Shown: positions 23,432-31,506 of the stretch, piece by piece
Numbering within the stretch: position 1 is the stretch's first letter
Layout of the letters: each line of letters opens with the position of its first letter
Assembly (NCBI GenBank): GCA_046328115.1
Contig: JAXLXE010000004.1
Span: forward strand, 248,001-312,000
Reading direction: 5' to 3'
Length of the DNA stretch: 64,000 nt
DNA from: JAXLXE01 sp046328115
Lineage (GTDB): Bacteria > Chloroflexota > UBA6077 > JACCZL01
Program-made: the position numbers and the translations under genes
The notes under the pieces: model-generated
The model's database searches: none
Told to the model about the DNA's origin: nothing
What the model saw: the letters and a program-made list of their open reading frames with translations, nothing else

Positions 23432-24346
23432 ATGACGCAGTACATCCTGGGCCGCGTTGTCCAGCTCTTCATCGTGATGGTGGGCATCTCCGCCATCACC
23501 TTCTCCATCACCTACATCCTGGGCGACCCCATCGCGGTGCTCCTGCCGCTTGACGCTCCCCCGGAGACCAAGGCGCTCTATCGCCAGCAGCTTGGACTTG
23601 ATCAGCCGCTGCTGGTGCAGTACGTGCGGTTCGCGAGCGGCGCGGTGCGCGGCGACTTCGGCGAGTCGTTCCTCATGAAGAAGTCCGCCCTCCAGCTCGT
23701 AATGGAGCGGTTCCCGGCCACCATCCAGCTTGCGCTGGCTGGCCTGGGGTTCGCTTTGTTGATAGCGGTGCCGCTGGGCACGCTGGCGGCCTACAAGCGG
23801 GGCAGCGCCATCGACAGCCTGTGCACCACGCTGGCGGTAGCGGGCCAGGCCATCCCCATCTACTGGCTGGGCCTGATGCTCATGATCGTCTTCGCGGTCC
23901 AGCTACGGCTGCTCCCGGCCTCTGGCTACGGCAAGCCGGAGAACTTCGTCCTCCCCACGGTGGCGCTGGGCTCGTTCCTGGCACCCATCAGCATGCGGCT
24001 GGTCCGCTCCAGCATGATCGACGTGCTCTCCCAAGACTACATCCGCACGGCACGCGCCAAGGGCGTGAGCGGCGCGGGGGTGCTATTGAAGCACGCGTTC
24101 AAGAACGCGGCGCTGCCGGTGGTGGCAGTGCTGGGGCTCCAGTTTGGCCAGCTTCTGGGCGGCGCCGTGGTGACGGAGACCGTATTTAGCTGGCCGGGCG
24201 TAGCCAGCTTCACGGTGGAGTCCATCGGCAACGGAGACTACCCGGTGGTCCAATCTTCCGTGGTCATGCTGGCGGCGCTGATCTGCATCGTGAATCTCTC
24301 AGTAGACGTAGTGATTGCCGCGCTTGATCCGCGGATCCGCGTGTAG
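23432..24346 (+). CDS. ABC transporter permease (DppB/OppB type)
   Basis: A 304-residue inner-membrane permease with six predicted helices. The first is VVQLFIVMVGISAITFSITY. A conserved N-terminal segment is followed by the cytoplasmic EAA loop SQDYIRTARAKGVSGAGVLL, the site of contact with the ATPase, and LLGGAVVTETVFSWPGVASF. It forms a heterodimer with the next gene product to translocate the ligand delivered by the family-5 binding protein. Confidence 0.92.
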   Translation: MTQYILGRVVQLFIVMVGISAITFSITYILGDPIAVLLPLDAPPETKALYRQQLGLDQPLLVQYVRFASGAVRGDFGESFLMKKSALQLVMERFPATIQLALAGLGFALLIAVPLGTLAAYKRGSAIDSLCTTLAVAGQAIPIYWLGLMLMIVFAVQLRLLPASGYGKPENFVLPTVALGSFLAPISMRLVRSSMIDVLSQDYIRTARAKGVSGAGVLLKHAFKNAALPVVAVLGLQFGQLLGGAVVTETVFSWPGVASFTVESIGNGDYPVVQSSVVMLAALICIVNLSVDVVIAALDPRIRV

Positions 24347-24364
24347 TCGAGGCGGACTGAAGGC

Positions 24365-25333
24365 GTGAGCGTTCAAGCATCGGCCAGCGCCCCCGTGGTC
24401 CCACAGCCGGCCTCCGACGAGCCCGAAGCGCTGCGCGCCTCAGAGGTGCGCGGACGGCGGCTGCGGCAGCTCTGGCGGCTCCGCGGTGCGCTGATCGGCA
24501 CCATCATCATGCTGGTGATCGGGTTGATCGCGCTGGCGGCGCCGCTGATCGCGCCGGCCAACCCGTACACCGGGCGAACGATTGACCGCCTCGCCGTTCC
24601 CGTGTGGATGGAGGAGGGGACGCGCCAGTTTCTCCTGGGCTCTGACCAGCTAGGGCGGGACATGCTGAGCCGGATGATCTTTGGCGCCCGAGTCTCGCTC
24701 ACGGTAGCGCTTCTGGCCGTGGTGGGCTCATCCACGCTCGGCGTCACCCTGGGGCTGCTGGCCGGGTACTACCGCAAGTGGGTGGACTGGCTGATCTCCA
24801 CGGCGGTGAACGTCATGCTGTCATTCCCGTTCGTGCTTCTGGCGCTGGCGATCATCGCGGTCATCGGCCCGGGCAAGTGGGTGCTGCCGGGGATGCCCTG
24901 GATCGACGGCGCGCTGATCGGGACACTGGCCGTAACCGGCTGGCCGGTGTACACGCGGGTGATCCGCGCCCAGGCGCTGAGCCTAAGGGAGCGCGAGTTC
25001 GTGACGGCGTGCAACGCGCTGGGGGCCGGCGACCTACGGATCATCACGCGGCACATCCTGCCCAACGTCATGAACCTCCTGGTCGTCATCGCGAGCCTGC
25101 AGGTGGCGCAGATGATCATTCTGGAGTCGTTCCTCAGCTTCCTTGGGCTGGGCGTGCAGCCGCCGATCCCAAGCTGGGGCAGCATGCTGGCGGATGGGAA
25201 GATCTATATGTTCGACCGGTGGTGGATGGCCACCATCCCCGGCAGCGCGATCTTCGTCACCACGCTGGCGATCAACCTGGTGGGAGACGGCCTGCGGGAC
25301 CTGCTGGACCCGTACTCGCGCACGAATATCTAG
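24365..25333 (+). CDS. ABC transporter permease (DppC/OppC type)
   Basis: A 322-residue permease beginning with a GTG and an N-terminal cytoplasmic extension. The helix GALIGTIIMLVIGLIALAAP follows, then the hallmark FLLGSDQLGRDMLSRMIFGA and the EAA loop REREFVTACNALGAGDLRII. ESFLSFLGLGVQPPIPSWGS is diagnostic of DppC. It lies 18 nt after the DppB-type gene. No DppD or DppF ATPase follows: the next genes are a toxin-antitoxin pair, so the ATPases must be encoded elsewhere or shared. Confidence 0.92.
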   Translation: MSVQASASAPVVPQPASDEPEALRASEVRGRRLRQLWRLRGALIGTIIMLVIGLIALAAPLIAPANPYTGRTIDRLAVPVWMEEGTRQFLLGSDQLGRDMLSRMIFGARVSLTVALLAVVGSSTLGVTLGLLAGYYRKWVDWLISTAVNVMLSFPFVLLALAIIAVIGPGKWVLPGMPWIDGALIGTLAVTGWPVYTRVIRAQALSLREREFVTACNALGAGDLRIITRHILPNVMNLLVVIASLQVAQMIILESFLSFLGLGVQPPIPSWGSMLADGKIYMFDRWWMATIPGSAIFVTTLAINLVGDGLRDLLDPYSRTNI

Positions 25334-25354
25334 AGATCCCGGCTGAGCAACAGC

Positions 25355-25639
25355 GTGCGGATGATCCGCGCGTTTGAGTGGCATCGGCGCAGGGCGGTCC
25401 AGAACATCATCAAGCACAGAGTCGACTTTCACGACGCATGGCGAGTCCTACTTGATCCGCGCGCTGTGACGATCACGTCGCCACGGGGCAACCGGGAGGT
25501 GCGATTTGTCACGATTGGCTATTCCGCCCACCAGGGGTTGCTCACGGTCGTGCATATTGAAAGGGGTGACCGGATTCGGCTGATCAGCGCGCGACCCGCG
25601 AGCCGGAAGGAGCGCCAGGACTATGAACACGCGAGCTAA
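25355..25639 (+). CDS. brnT: BrnT-family toxin
   Basis: A 94-codon protein of the BrnT ribonuclease fold (RelE-like). Features are FEWHRRRAVQNIIKHRVDFH (the F-x-W/D...N-x-x-K-H-x-V/I motif), WRVLLDPRAVTITSP, EVRFVTIGYSAHQGLLTVVH and the C-terminal RLISARPASRKERQDYEHAS, matching the conserved R-I-I-S-A-R-x-A...E-R..Y-E. BrnT cleaves mRNA and is held by a co-encoded antitoxin. Either GTG 25355 or ATG 25361 may start it. The antitoxin gene overlaps the last 17 nt. Confidence 0.85.
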   Translation: MRMIRAFEWHRRRAVQNIIKHRVDFHDAWRVLLDPRAVTITSPRGNREVRFVTIGYSAHQGLLTVVHIERGDRIRLISARPASRKERQDYEHAS

Positions 25640-26111
25640 CAGCATTGTCGACGACGATGACGAGATGCTCGACGAGTACGATTTCTCCGGCGGGGTTCGT
25701 GGCAAATACGCGGACCGGCTCTCGCCGAATCTGCGAATCATCATCCTGGACGACAATGACCAGCCGATCGAGACGATGCCGATCCGGCCCGCCGACGGGG
25801 CACCGGCTGTCGCGGACGCTCAGCCGGCTGCTCGACACCGCCAGAACCCAGCCCACACTGTCACGGAAGCTGCTCTAGCCAGCATCTCCGCGCGCCCCAA
25901 CTTAATGCGGATCCACGGTATCGGTCAACAGTATGCCGGCCTGCTTCGCAGTGCCGGAGTCGAGTCGATCTCGACACTCGCGCGGCAGGACGCGGCGGTG
26001 CTGGCCAGTCGCATCACGGCGAAGCGCCGTGCCAGGCACGTGTCGCGACCACCTTCGCTCGCCCAGATCAAGGATTGGATCCAGCAGGCGCCAGAGATCG
26101 CGCGCCAGTGA
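25623..26111 (+). CDS. BrnT-partner antitoxin fused to a helix-hairpin-helix (DUF4332-like) domain
   Basis: A 162-residue protein. Residues 10-40 carry the acidic segment DDDEMLDEYDFSGGVRGKYA, typical of a small antitoxin family partnered with BrnT-like toxins ('YDFS-GVRGKYA'). It is followed by a short strand and a Pro/Ala-rich linker. Residues about 92-160 instead resemble a DUF4332/HhH domain: NLMRIHGIGQQYAGLLRSAG, VESISTLARQDAAVLASRIT, and SLAQIKDWIQQAPEIA with the terminal Trp-helix. Normal partners stop after about 60-80 residues. The HhH part may give DNA binding for autoregulation. It overlaps the toxin gene and is translationally coupled to it. Confidence 0.72.
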   Translation: MNTRANSIVDDDDEMLDEYDFSGGVRGKYADRLSPNLRIIILDDNDQPIETMPIRPADGAPAVADAQPAARHRQNPAHTVTEAALASISARPNLMRIHGIGQQYAGLLRSAGVESISTLARQDAAVLASRITAKRRARHVSRPPSLAQIKDWIQQAPEIARQ

Positions 26112-26165
26112 GCCCAGTACAACGCAGCATGCCTGCGACCCACTCCTGACCTGAGTCCTCACGCC

Positions 26166-26978
26166 GTGGCAGGTTCCCCTACGCCCGAGCACCGACGCCT
26201 GTTCGGCGGCGATCCGGCTGGGTACGAGCGGGGCAGGCCCGACTATCCGTCTCGCGTCTACGAGATCCTGACCGCCCGGTGCGGACTGCGGCCCGGCACG
26301 GCCACCCTGGAGATCGGTCCTGGAACCGGCCTGGCCACGCGACGACTACTCGAGCTGGGCGCCAGTCCGCTGGTCGCCGTCGAGCCGGACGAACGGCTTG
26401 CGGACTATCTTGTCAACCGGCTGCGGGCAGATGGCCACGCGATCGATCTGCGCCACGCGTCGTTCGAGGAAGCAGTGCTGGAGTCCGCCTCTTTCGATCT
26501 CGTGGTCTCGGCCACGGCGTTCCACTGGCTGGATCAGCCGGTCGCGCTGGCCAAGGTTGCCACGGTGCTGAGACGCGGCGGCTGGCTGGTGAACTGGTGG
26601 AACGTCTTCGGCGATTCGTTCGGCGTGGACGAGTTCCACGAGGTGACGCAGCACATCATGGTCCCGCTGGGGCGTCCGGCCGCGAATCCGGACGGCGCGC
26701 TACCCTTCCCGCTGGACGCGGATGCGCGCCTCGCTGACTTGCGCGCGGTGGGAGCGTTCGACGAGATCGATCACGAGATCCTTCCGTGGCCTGCGCGGTT
26801 CGATCCCAGCCAGATCCGCGCGCTGTACAGCACCTTTCCAAACGTCAGCAGCCTGCCGGAGCCGCGGCGGTCGGAAGTGCTGGACGCGTTGGCGGATGTC
26901 GCTGAGCGCGAGTTCGGCGGGATGGTGGAGCGGACGTTCTACACGTCGATCTACCTTGCGCGGCGTGCCTCACGATGA
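26166..26978 (+). CDS. Class I SAM-dependent methyltransferase
   Basis: A 270-residue methyltransferase with FGGDPAGYERGRPDYPSRVY at the N-terminus. SAM motif I is ATLEIGPGTGLATRRLLELG, with acidic VAVEPDERLADYLV, motif II region FDLVVSATAFHWLDQPVALA, and LRRGGWLVNWWNVFGD. It resembles the UbiE/Methyltransf_11 'PEYERGRPDYP' subgroup found in many soil bacteria and actinomycetes. GTG 26166 is the likely start. It lies alone between two toxin-antitoxin modules; the substrate is unknown. Confidence 0.85.
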   Translation: MAGSPTPEHRRLFGGDPAGYERGRPDYPSRVYEILTARCGLRPGTATLEIGPGTGLATRRLLELGASPLVAVEPDERLADYLVNRLRADGHAIDLRHASFEEAVLESASFDLVVSATAFHWLDQPVALAKVATVLRRGGWLVNWWNVFGDSFGVDEFHEVTQHIMVPLGRPAANPDGALPFPLDADARLADLRAVGAFDEIDHEILPWPARFDPSQIRALYSTFPNVSSLPEPRRSEVLDALADVAEREFGGMVERTFYTSIYLARRASR

Positions 26979-27030
26979 CTGGCGCGGCGAGCATCGACCT
27001 GGCGCGGCAGATCGTGCGATCATAGAGACG

Positions 27031-27369
27031 ATGTCGGCAGAACCCGGGGCTCCGACCACGTACTCGCGGATTCAGTACGACCCGACGAAGCTCGCCGAGA
27101 TCTGTCAACGCTGGCGAATCCGGGAGCTAGCGCTCTTTGGATCGGTGCTCCGAGACGACTTCCACGCTGAGAGCGACGTTGACGTCTTGGTCACGTTCGA
27201 TGACTCAGCCGAGTGGACGTTGCTTGATATCGTGCGAATCGGCCGCGATCTTGAAGGGCTCTTCGGCCGGCCTGTTGACGTGGTCAGTCGACGTGGCATC
27301 GAGAGTCGGGGCAACCCCCTTCGGCGGCAGGCGATCCTGGAATCCCATCAGGTGGTGTATGCAGCGTGA
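27031..27369 (+). CDS. mntA: MntA-type minimal nucleotidyltransferase antitoxin
   Basis: A 112-residue nucleotidyltransferase with the exact GS-x10-D-x-D motif: Gly37-Ser38 in ELALFGSVLRDDF and Asp49/Asp51 in ESDVDVLV. RIGRDLEGLFGRPVDVVSRR follows. In MntA-HepT modules this enzyme transfers AMP to a tyrosine of the HEPN toxin and so silences it. The ATG at 27031 is taken as the start since the upstream frame overlaps the methyltransferase gene. The toxin gene overlaps by 11 nt. Confidence 0.88.
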   Translation: MSAEPGAPTTYSRIQYDPTKLAEICQRWRIRELALFGSVLRDDFHAESDVDVLVTFDDSAEWTLLDIVRIGRDLEGLFGRPVDVVSRRGIESRGNPLRRQAILESHQVVYAA

Positions 27370-27709
27370 CACCGCATACCTTCAAGACCTGTTGGAATCC
27401 GCACGCCTGGCAATCATTTACCTGGATGGCGTGCCTCGCGACGCTTTCCTTGAGGACATCCGCCTGCAAGATGCCGTGATTCGCCGTCTGGAGATCGTGG
27501 GGGAGGCGGCCAGACGCCTGTCTGAAGAGACCCGAGCCACGACCCCAGAGGTGCCATGGGCGGACTTCATCGGAATGCGAAACGTGCTCGCCCATCAGTA
27601 CGACGATGTCGACATGGGCATCGTCTGGAGCACGGTGAAGCAGGATCTCCCTGATCTACTGCTCGCGATCAAGAGAGCGGCGGGTCGGGAGGAACCTCCC
27701 CACCCATAG
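27359..27709 (+). CDS. hepT: HepT-type HEPN ribonuclease toxin
   Basis: A 116-residue all-helical HEPN protein with the RNase motif R-x4-H (Arg74, His79 in GMRNVLAHQYDDVD). Tyr81, two residues after the His, is the known target of AMPylation by MntA. The N-terminal helices RDTAYLQDLLESARLAIIYL and LQDAVIRRLEIVGEAARRLS match the DUF86/HepT family. It overlaps the antitoxin by 11 nt. The module is complete, with all catalytic residues kept. Confidence 0.9.
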   Translation: MQRDTAYLQDLLESARLAIIYLDGVPRDAFLEDIRLQDAVIRRLEIVGEAARRLSEETRATTPEVPWADFIGMRNVLAHQYDDVDMGIVWSTVKQDLPDLLLAIKRAAGREEPPHP

Positions 27710-27774
27710 ACGGACCCACCGCGCCCGCGCTCTACACTCCGATGGTTGGGCGAGCGCCGTCACCGCATTTGGGC

Positions 27775-28674
27775 TCAAGCGGTCGACGAGCCGCCCGTGC
27801 CCGGACGCGGGAGCCAGGGAGGCGTCTCGGCAGATTCCGCTGAAGCCTGTCCCGGCGCGGTGGGCGAGGCACGCCGCGGGGCGGTGTTTGCGGCGGCGGC
27901 CAGACCGCCAATGGAGCCCAGGTTCATAGAGTCCAGCGCGGAGGCGGGCACCACGATGACAGAGGACAAGCCGCTACGCATGGTCTCGTACAGCATGTTC
28001 ATCCCGCGCAGGTGGAGCGCGGTGGGCTCGTCCGCATAGATCTGGCCGGCCTCGGCGAACATCTTGGCCACGCGGACCTCGCTCTCACCGAGGATCATCC
28101 GGGCCTGGCGCTCGCGCTCTGCCTGAGCCATGCGAGACAGGGCGTCCTGCAGATTATCCGGCACCTTGATGTCCCGCATCTGCACGGACTCCACCTTGAT
28201 GCCCCAGGGCTCCGTCTGCTCATCGAGCAGGGCGGTCAACTGCAGATCGAGCTCGCGCCGCTGTGAAAGCAACGTGGCCAGGTCATTACGACCGATGATG
28301 TCGCGCAACGCTCCCTGGGCGGCGCCGAGCACCGCCTGAGTGTAGTTCGAGACGCGGATGGCGGCGCGGCCGGCATCAACGATTCGCCAGAACACCATGG
28401 TGTCCACGGTCACCGAGGCGCCGTCTCGGGTGAGCGTTTGCTCCGCCACGAAGCTGCTGGTGATGGTGCGCATGTCCATGGTGAATGGCGTGGTCTCCAC
28501 GAACGGGAACAGGAAGAAGACACCGGGGCCGCGCACGCCGACGAAGCGGCCAAGGCGAAGCACCACCTTGCGCTCCCACTCGCTGCAGATGCGCAAGGAG
28601 GCGAAGATCAAGATGACCGCCGCGATCCCCACCATCACGAACAAGGCGCTGGCCGCGCCAATCAGATTACCCAC
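27775..28674 (-). CDS. Slipin/stomatin-type SPFH membrane protein
   Basis: A 299-residue protein. It has an N-terminal hydrophobic hairpin (ALFVMVGIAAVILIFASL), then the SPFH/PHB domain with RICSEWERKVVLRLGRFVGV, RGPGVFFLFPFVETTPFTMD, VDTMVFWRIVDAGRAAIRVS, GALRDIIGRNDLATLLSQR and KVESVQMRDIKVPDNLQDAL. A coiled coil follows (MAQAERERQARMILGESEVR), then a Pro/Ala-rich tail. Slipins scaffold membrane microdomains. They usually pair with an NfeD protein; none is seen here. Confidence 0.9.
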   Translation of the reverse strand: MGNLIGAASALFVMVGIAAVILIFASLRICSEWERKVVLRLGRFVGVRGPGVFFLFPFVETTPFTMDMRTITSSFVAEQTLTRDGASVTVDTMVFWRIVDAGRAAIRVSNYTQAVLGAAQGALRDIIGRNDLATLLSQRRELDLQLTALLDEQTEPWGIKVESVQMRDIKVPDNLQDALSRMAQAERERQARMILGESEVRVAKMFAEAGQIYADEPTALHLRGMNMLYETMRSGLSSVIVVPASALDSMNLGSIGGLAAAANTAPRRASPTAPGQASAESAETPPWLPRPGTGGSSTA

Positions 28675-28819
28675 GGCTCACTCCTTGCGGAAACCCGCCG
28701 GACTCTTGCGACTGTGCCTACGTGTAGATGACGCCAGACCGCGTAGCCGCGTTCCCGGCTGCGCCAATGCTACCGCGCGCTGTGGTGGCTGGGTGCAAGT
28801 GCCGGGTGCAGTGTGCCGA

Positions 28820-30187
28820 TCACGTGATGGGCCTGAGCAACAGGCCGTGGTCGGAGGGCCCAATGGCCTCGCCGTCCCGCGCCACCACCACGCCACGCAC
28901 CAGCGTGGCCTCCACCCAGCCCTTGAACGATCGACCGATGAACGGGCTCAATGGGTGGCGAGTGCGCAGGGAGTCCGGACGGAGTGTCCACTCGCGGTCG
29001 AGATCGACTATGGTCAGGTCCGCGTCAGCCCCGATGTTGAGACTGCCTTTGCGCGGATACAGCCCGAACCGCCTGGACGGCGCGGTGCTGAGCAGGCGCG
29101 CCGCTGACGGCAGCGGCAGGCCGCGTCGATGCACACCCTCCGTGAGGACAGCGGCGAGCAGCGTCTGAATGCCGGAGATGCCGCCCCAGGCGAGCCAGGC
29201 GTCGCCGCCCCCCTTCTCCTTCTCTTCCGGTGAGGCCGGCGAATGGTCAGACGCGATGAAACTGACGGCGCCATCCATGACGCACTGCCAGAGGGCCTCG
29301 ATCTCGGCCGCCTCTCGGAGCGGAGGCGCGCACTTGGCCGCGCTCCCGGCTCGCTCGAGATCGTCCACGGTCAATGACAGGTAGTGCGGACAGGTCTCGG
29401 CCGTGACATCCAGGCCGGCCCGTCGGGCGGTGGCGACCTCGCGCAGCGCGGCGCTGGTGCTCAGGTGGACGAAGTGAAGTCTGGCAGAAGGCACTTGCGA
29501 CGCCAGGAGCAGGCCACGCCGCACGGCCTCCAGCTCCACCAGTGGCGGGCGCGACTCCGCCCAGGCGCGCCAGTCTCGCCGACCGCGCGCTCGCAGGTCG
29601 GCGCCGGCGTGGTCGCAGAGCTCGGTGTTCTCGGCATGGAGCGCCAGGATGGCGCCACGGCTGGTAAGCTCGCGGAGCCCGGCCAGCAGCACGCCGTCGG
29701 TGGCGCGAGCATATTCGTCGATCCCGCTGTCACACATGAACGCCTTGCAGCCGACGACTCCGCCGTCCACCAGCGCGCCCAGTGACGCGACGTTGTCCGT
29801 GACGAGTCCACCCCACAGCGCGTAGTCCACGCGCGCCTGGCCCTGGGCCACACGCTGCTTGAGGTCCAGCGCGGCGCGGTCGATGACTGGCGGACTGGAG
29901 TTGAGCGGCATATCCATGACGGTGGTGGTCCCGCCAACCGCCGCGGCGGCCGTTCCGCTGGCGAAGCCCTCCCAGTGGGTCCGGCCGGGGTCGTTCAGGT
30001 GAACGTGTGCGTCTACGACGCCCGGGAACACGTGGCGGCCGCGCGCGTCGAGCTGCTCCGTGGCGGCGGGTGGGTGCAGCGGATCCGTGAGCGAGACGAT
30101 GCGGCCGTCGCGCACGCCGATATCGGCCAACACCAGACCAGCCTCAGTGACCAGGGTGCCGCCGTGTACCAGGAGGTCGAGTGCCAT
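28820..30187 (-). CDS. allB: Allantoinase
   Basis: A 455-residue amidohydrolase that opens allantoin to allantoate. It shows the binuclear metal site: GVVDAHVHLNDPGRTHWEGF (HxH), GCKAFMCDSGIDEY (carboxylated Lys), LALHAEN, LHFVHLSTSAALREV, ETCPHYLSL and FIASDHSPA (Asp). The allantoinase-specific GGTTTVMDMPLNSSPPV separates it from dihydroorotase. Only 12 nt separate it from the upstream aminotransferase gene, so both belong to one purine-degradation operon. Confidence 0.93.
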   Translation of the reverse strand: MALDLLVHGGTLVTEAGLVLADIGVRDGRIVSLTDPLHPPAATEQLDARGRHVFPGVVDAHVHLNDPGRTHWEGFASGTAAAAVGGTTTVMDMPLNSSPPVIDRAALDLKQRVAQGQARVDYALWGGLVTDNVASLGALVDGGVVGCKAFMCDSGIDEYARATDGVLLAGLRELTSRGAILALHAENTELCDHAGADLRARGRRDWRAWAESRPPLVELEAVRRGLLLASQVPSARLHFVHLSTSAALREVATARRAGLDVTAETCPHYLSLTVDDLERAGSAAKCAPPLREAAEIEALWQCVMDGAVSFIASDHSPASPEEKEKGGGDAWLAWGGISGIQTLLAAVLTEGVHRRGLPLPSAARLLSTAPSRRFGLYPRKGSLNIGADADLTIVDLDREWTLRPDSLRTRHPLSPFIGRSFKGWVEATLVRGVVVARDGEAIGPSDHGLLLRPIT

Positions 30188-30199
30188 GTCAGGACGGCA

Positions 30200-31408
30200 T
30201 CAGCGGGCGATGGCCGGATCCGCGGCGAATCGCTCCGCCGCGGCTGCCTCCGCACTGGCCACGGCCTGACCCAGCGGGACCTGGAACCCGTGCCTGGGCA
30301 GCACCTGCTCGAGCGCCACAAGAAGGCGGCGCACATTGTCCAGCCGCGCGTTGTACCCCAGGGTGCCAATGCGCCAGATCTTGCCCTGGAGCGGACCGAA
30401 GGCGGCGCCGATCTCGATACCCCAGTCGTGGAGCAGCTCGCCCCGTACCGCGGCCTCATCCGCGATCTCCTCGGGTACGCAGACGGGGTTGAGAAACGGG
30501 AGGCCATGGGCACGGTCGCCAAACGGCTTCAGGCCCAGCGCCTCCAGGCCGGCCCCCATGGCCCGGCCAACACGCGTGTGGCGCTCAACGCGCTGGTCCA
30601 GCCCCTCTTCCACCACGATTCGCAGGGCCTCGTGCAAAGCGTAGACCATGCTGGTGGGCGCGGTGTGGTGGTTGTGTCGCTCCGGGCCCCAGTACCGCTC
30701 GAGCTGCACCAGATCCAGGTAGTTGGTCTCCGGCGCCATCCGCCGGCTCTGCACTGCGCGCTCAACGCGCTCGTTGTACGTGATGGGGGCAATCCCAGAG
30801 GGTCCCCCAAGGCACTTCTGGAGCCCGGCGATGCAAGCGTCCCAGCCGGATGCGTCAACAGCCACGCGGCTCCCACCCAACGTCACCACGGAATCCACGA
30901 TGAGCAGGGTGTCGTGCTCCCTGCAGAGCCGCGCGATGTCATCGAGCGGCTGCAGGATGCCGGTGGATGTCTCGCCGTGGACCATGGCCACGGCTTTCAC
31001 GCGGCCAGCGCGCAACGCCTGCTCGACAGCCTCCGCCGGGATGATCTGGCCCCATTCCGCCTCCACCTCCACCACCTCTGCTCGGTAGCGGCGGGCGATG
31101 TCACGGAAGAGCCAGCCAAACCGCCCACAGACACCCACGATAACGCGGTCACCCTCCTCCATGATGCTCCCGAGCACGGCCTCCAGCCCCGCCCGGGAAG
31201 TCCCTGAGACTGGGTAGGTCTGCTGATTGGCGGTCTGGAACACCTGCCGTGAGAGGTCCATGACCTCGTTCATCAACTGGGTGAAGCGAGGATCGAACTG
31301 CCCGAGCAGCGGTCGTGACATCGCGCGAAGCACGCGCGGCTCAGCGTTGCTGGGGCCGGGCCCGAGGAGCAGGCATGCGGGCGGGTCGAAGGCGGGTGGG
31401 ATGCTCAT
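30200..31408 (-). CDS. pucG: (S)-ureidoglycine-glyoxylate aminotransferase
   Basis: A 402-residue class V PLP aminotransferase. Features are LLLGPGPSNAEPRVLRAMSR, GTSRAGLEAVLGSIMEEGDR, MVHGETSTGILQPLDDIARL, LLIVDSVVTLGGSRVAVD (PLP-binding Asp) and the Schiff-base Lys in IAGLQKCLGGPSG. Relatives include alanine-glyoxylate transaminases. The PucG assignment rests on ETNYLDLVQLERYW and RHNHHTAPTSMVYALHEALR plus the adjacent allantoinase. PucG transfers the amino group of the allantoin-derived ureidoglycine to glyoxylate. Confidence 0.87.
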   Translation of the reverse strand: MSIPPAFDPPACLLLGPGPSNAEPRVLRAMSRPLLGQFDPRFTQLMNEVMDLSRQVFQTANQQTYPVSGTSRAGLEAVLGSIMEEGDRVIVGVCGRFGWLFRDIARRYRAEVVEVEAEWGQIIPAEAVEQALRAGRVKAVAMVHGETSTGILQPLDDIARLCREHDTLLIVDSVVTLGGSRVAVDASGWDACIAGLQKCLGGPSGIAPITYNERVERAVQSRRMAPETNYLDLVQLERYWGPERHNHHTAPTSMVYALHEALRIVVEEGLDQRVERHTRVGRAMGAGLEALGLKPFGDRAHGLPFLNPVCVPEEIADEAAVRGELLHDWGIEIGAAFGPLQGKIWRIGTLGYNARLDNVRRLLVALEQVLPRHGFQVPLGQAVASAEAAAAERFAADPAIAR

Positions 31409-31474
31409 GGTGGGAAATCGTAGGGCGCTGACTCACCTGGCGACAACGCGGACTCCAGCGACATCCGGGCGTGC

Positions 31475-31480
31475 TAGGAT
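31475..31480 (+). promoter_or_regulatory. Candidate -10 box (TAGGAT) for the Uma2-family gene
   Basis: GTGC-TAGGAT lies 27 nt before the ATG at 31507, in the gap between the divergent aminotransferase and Uma2 genes. No clear -35 is seen. Confidence 0.35.
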
Positions 31481-31506
31481 GTCAGCAGCCGCAGTCACTG
31501 GGAAAC

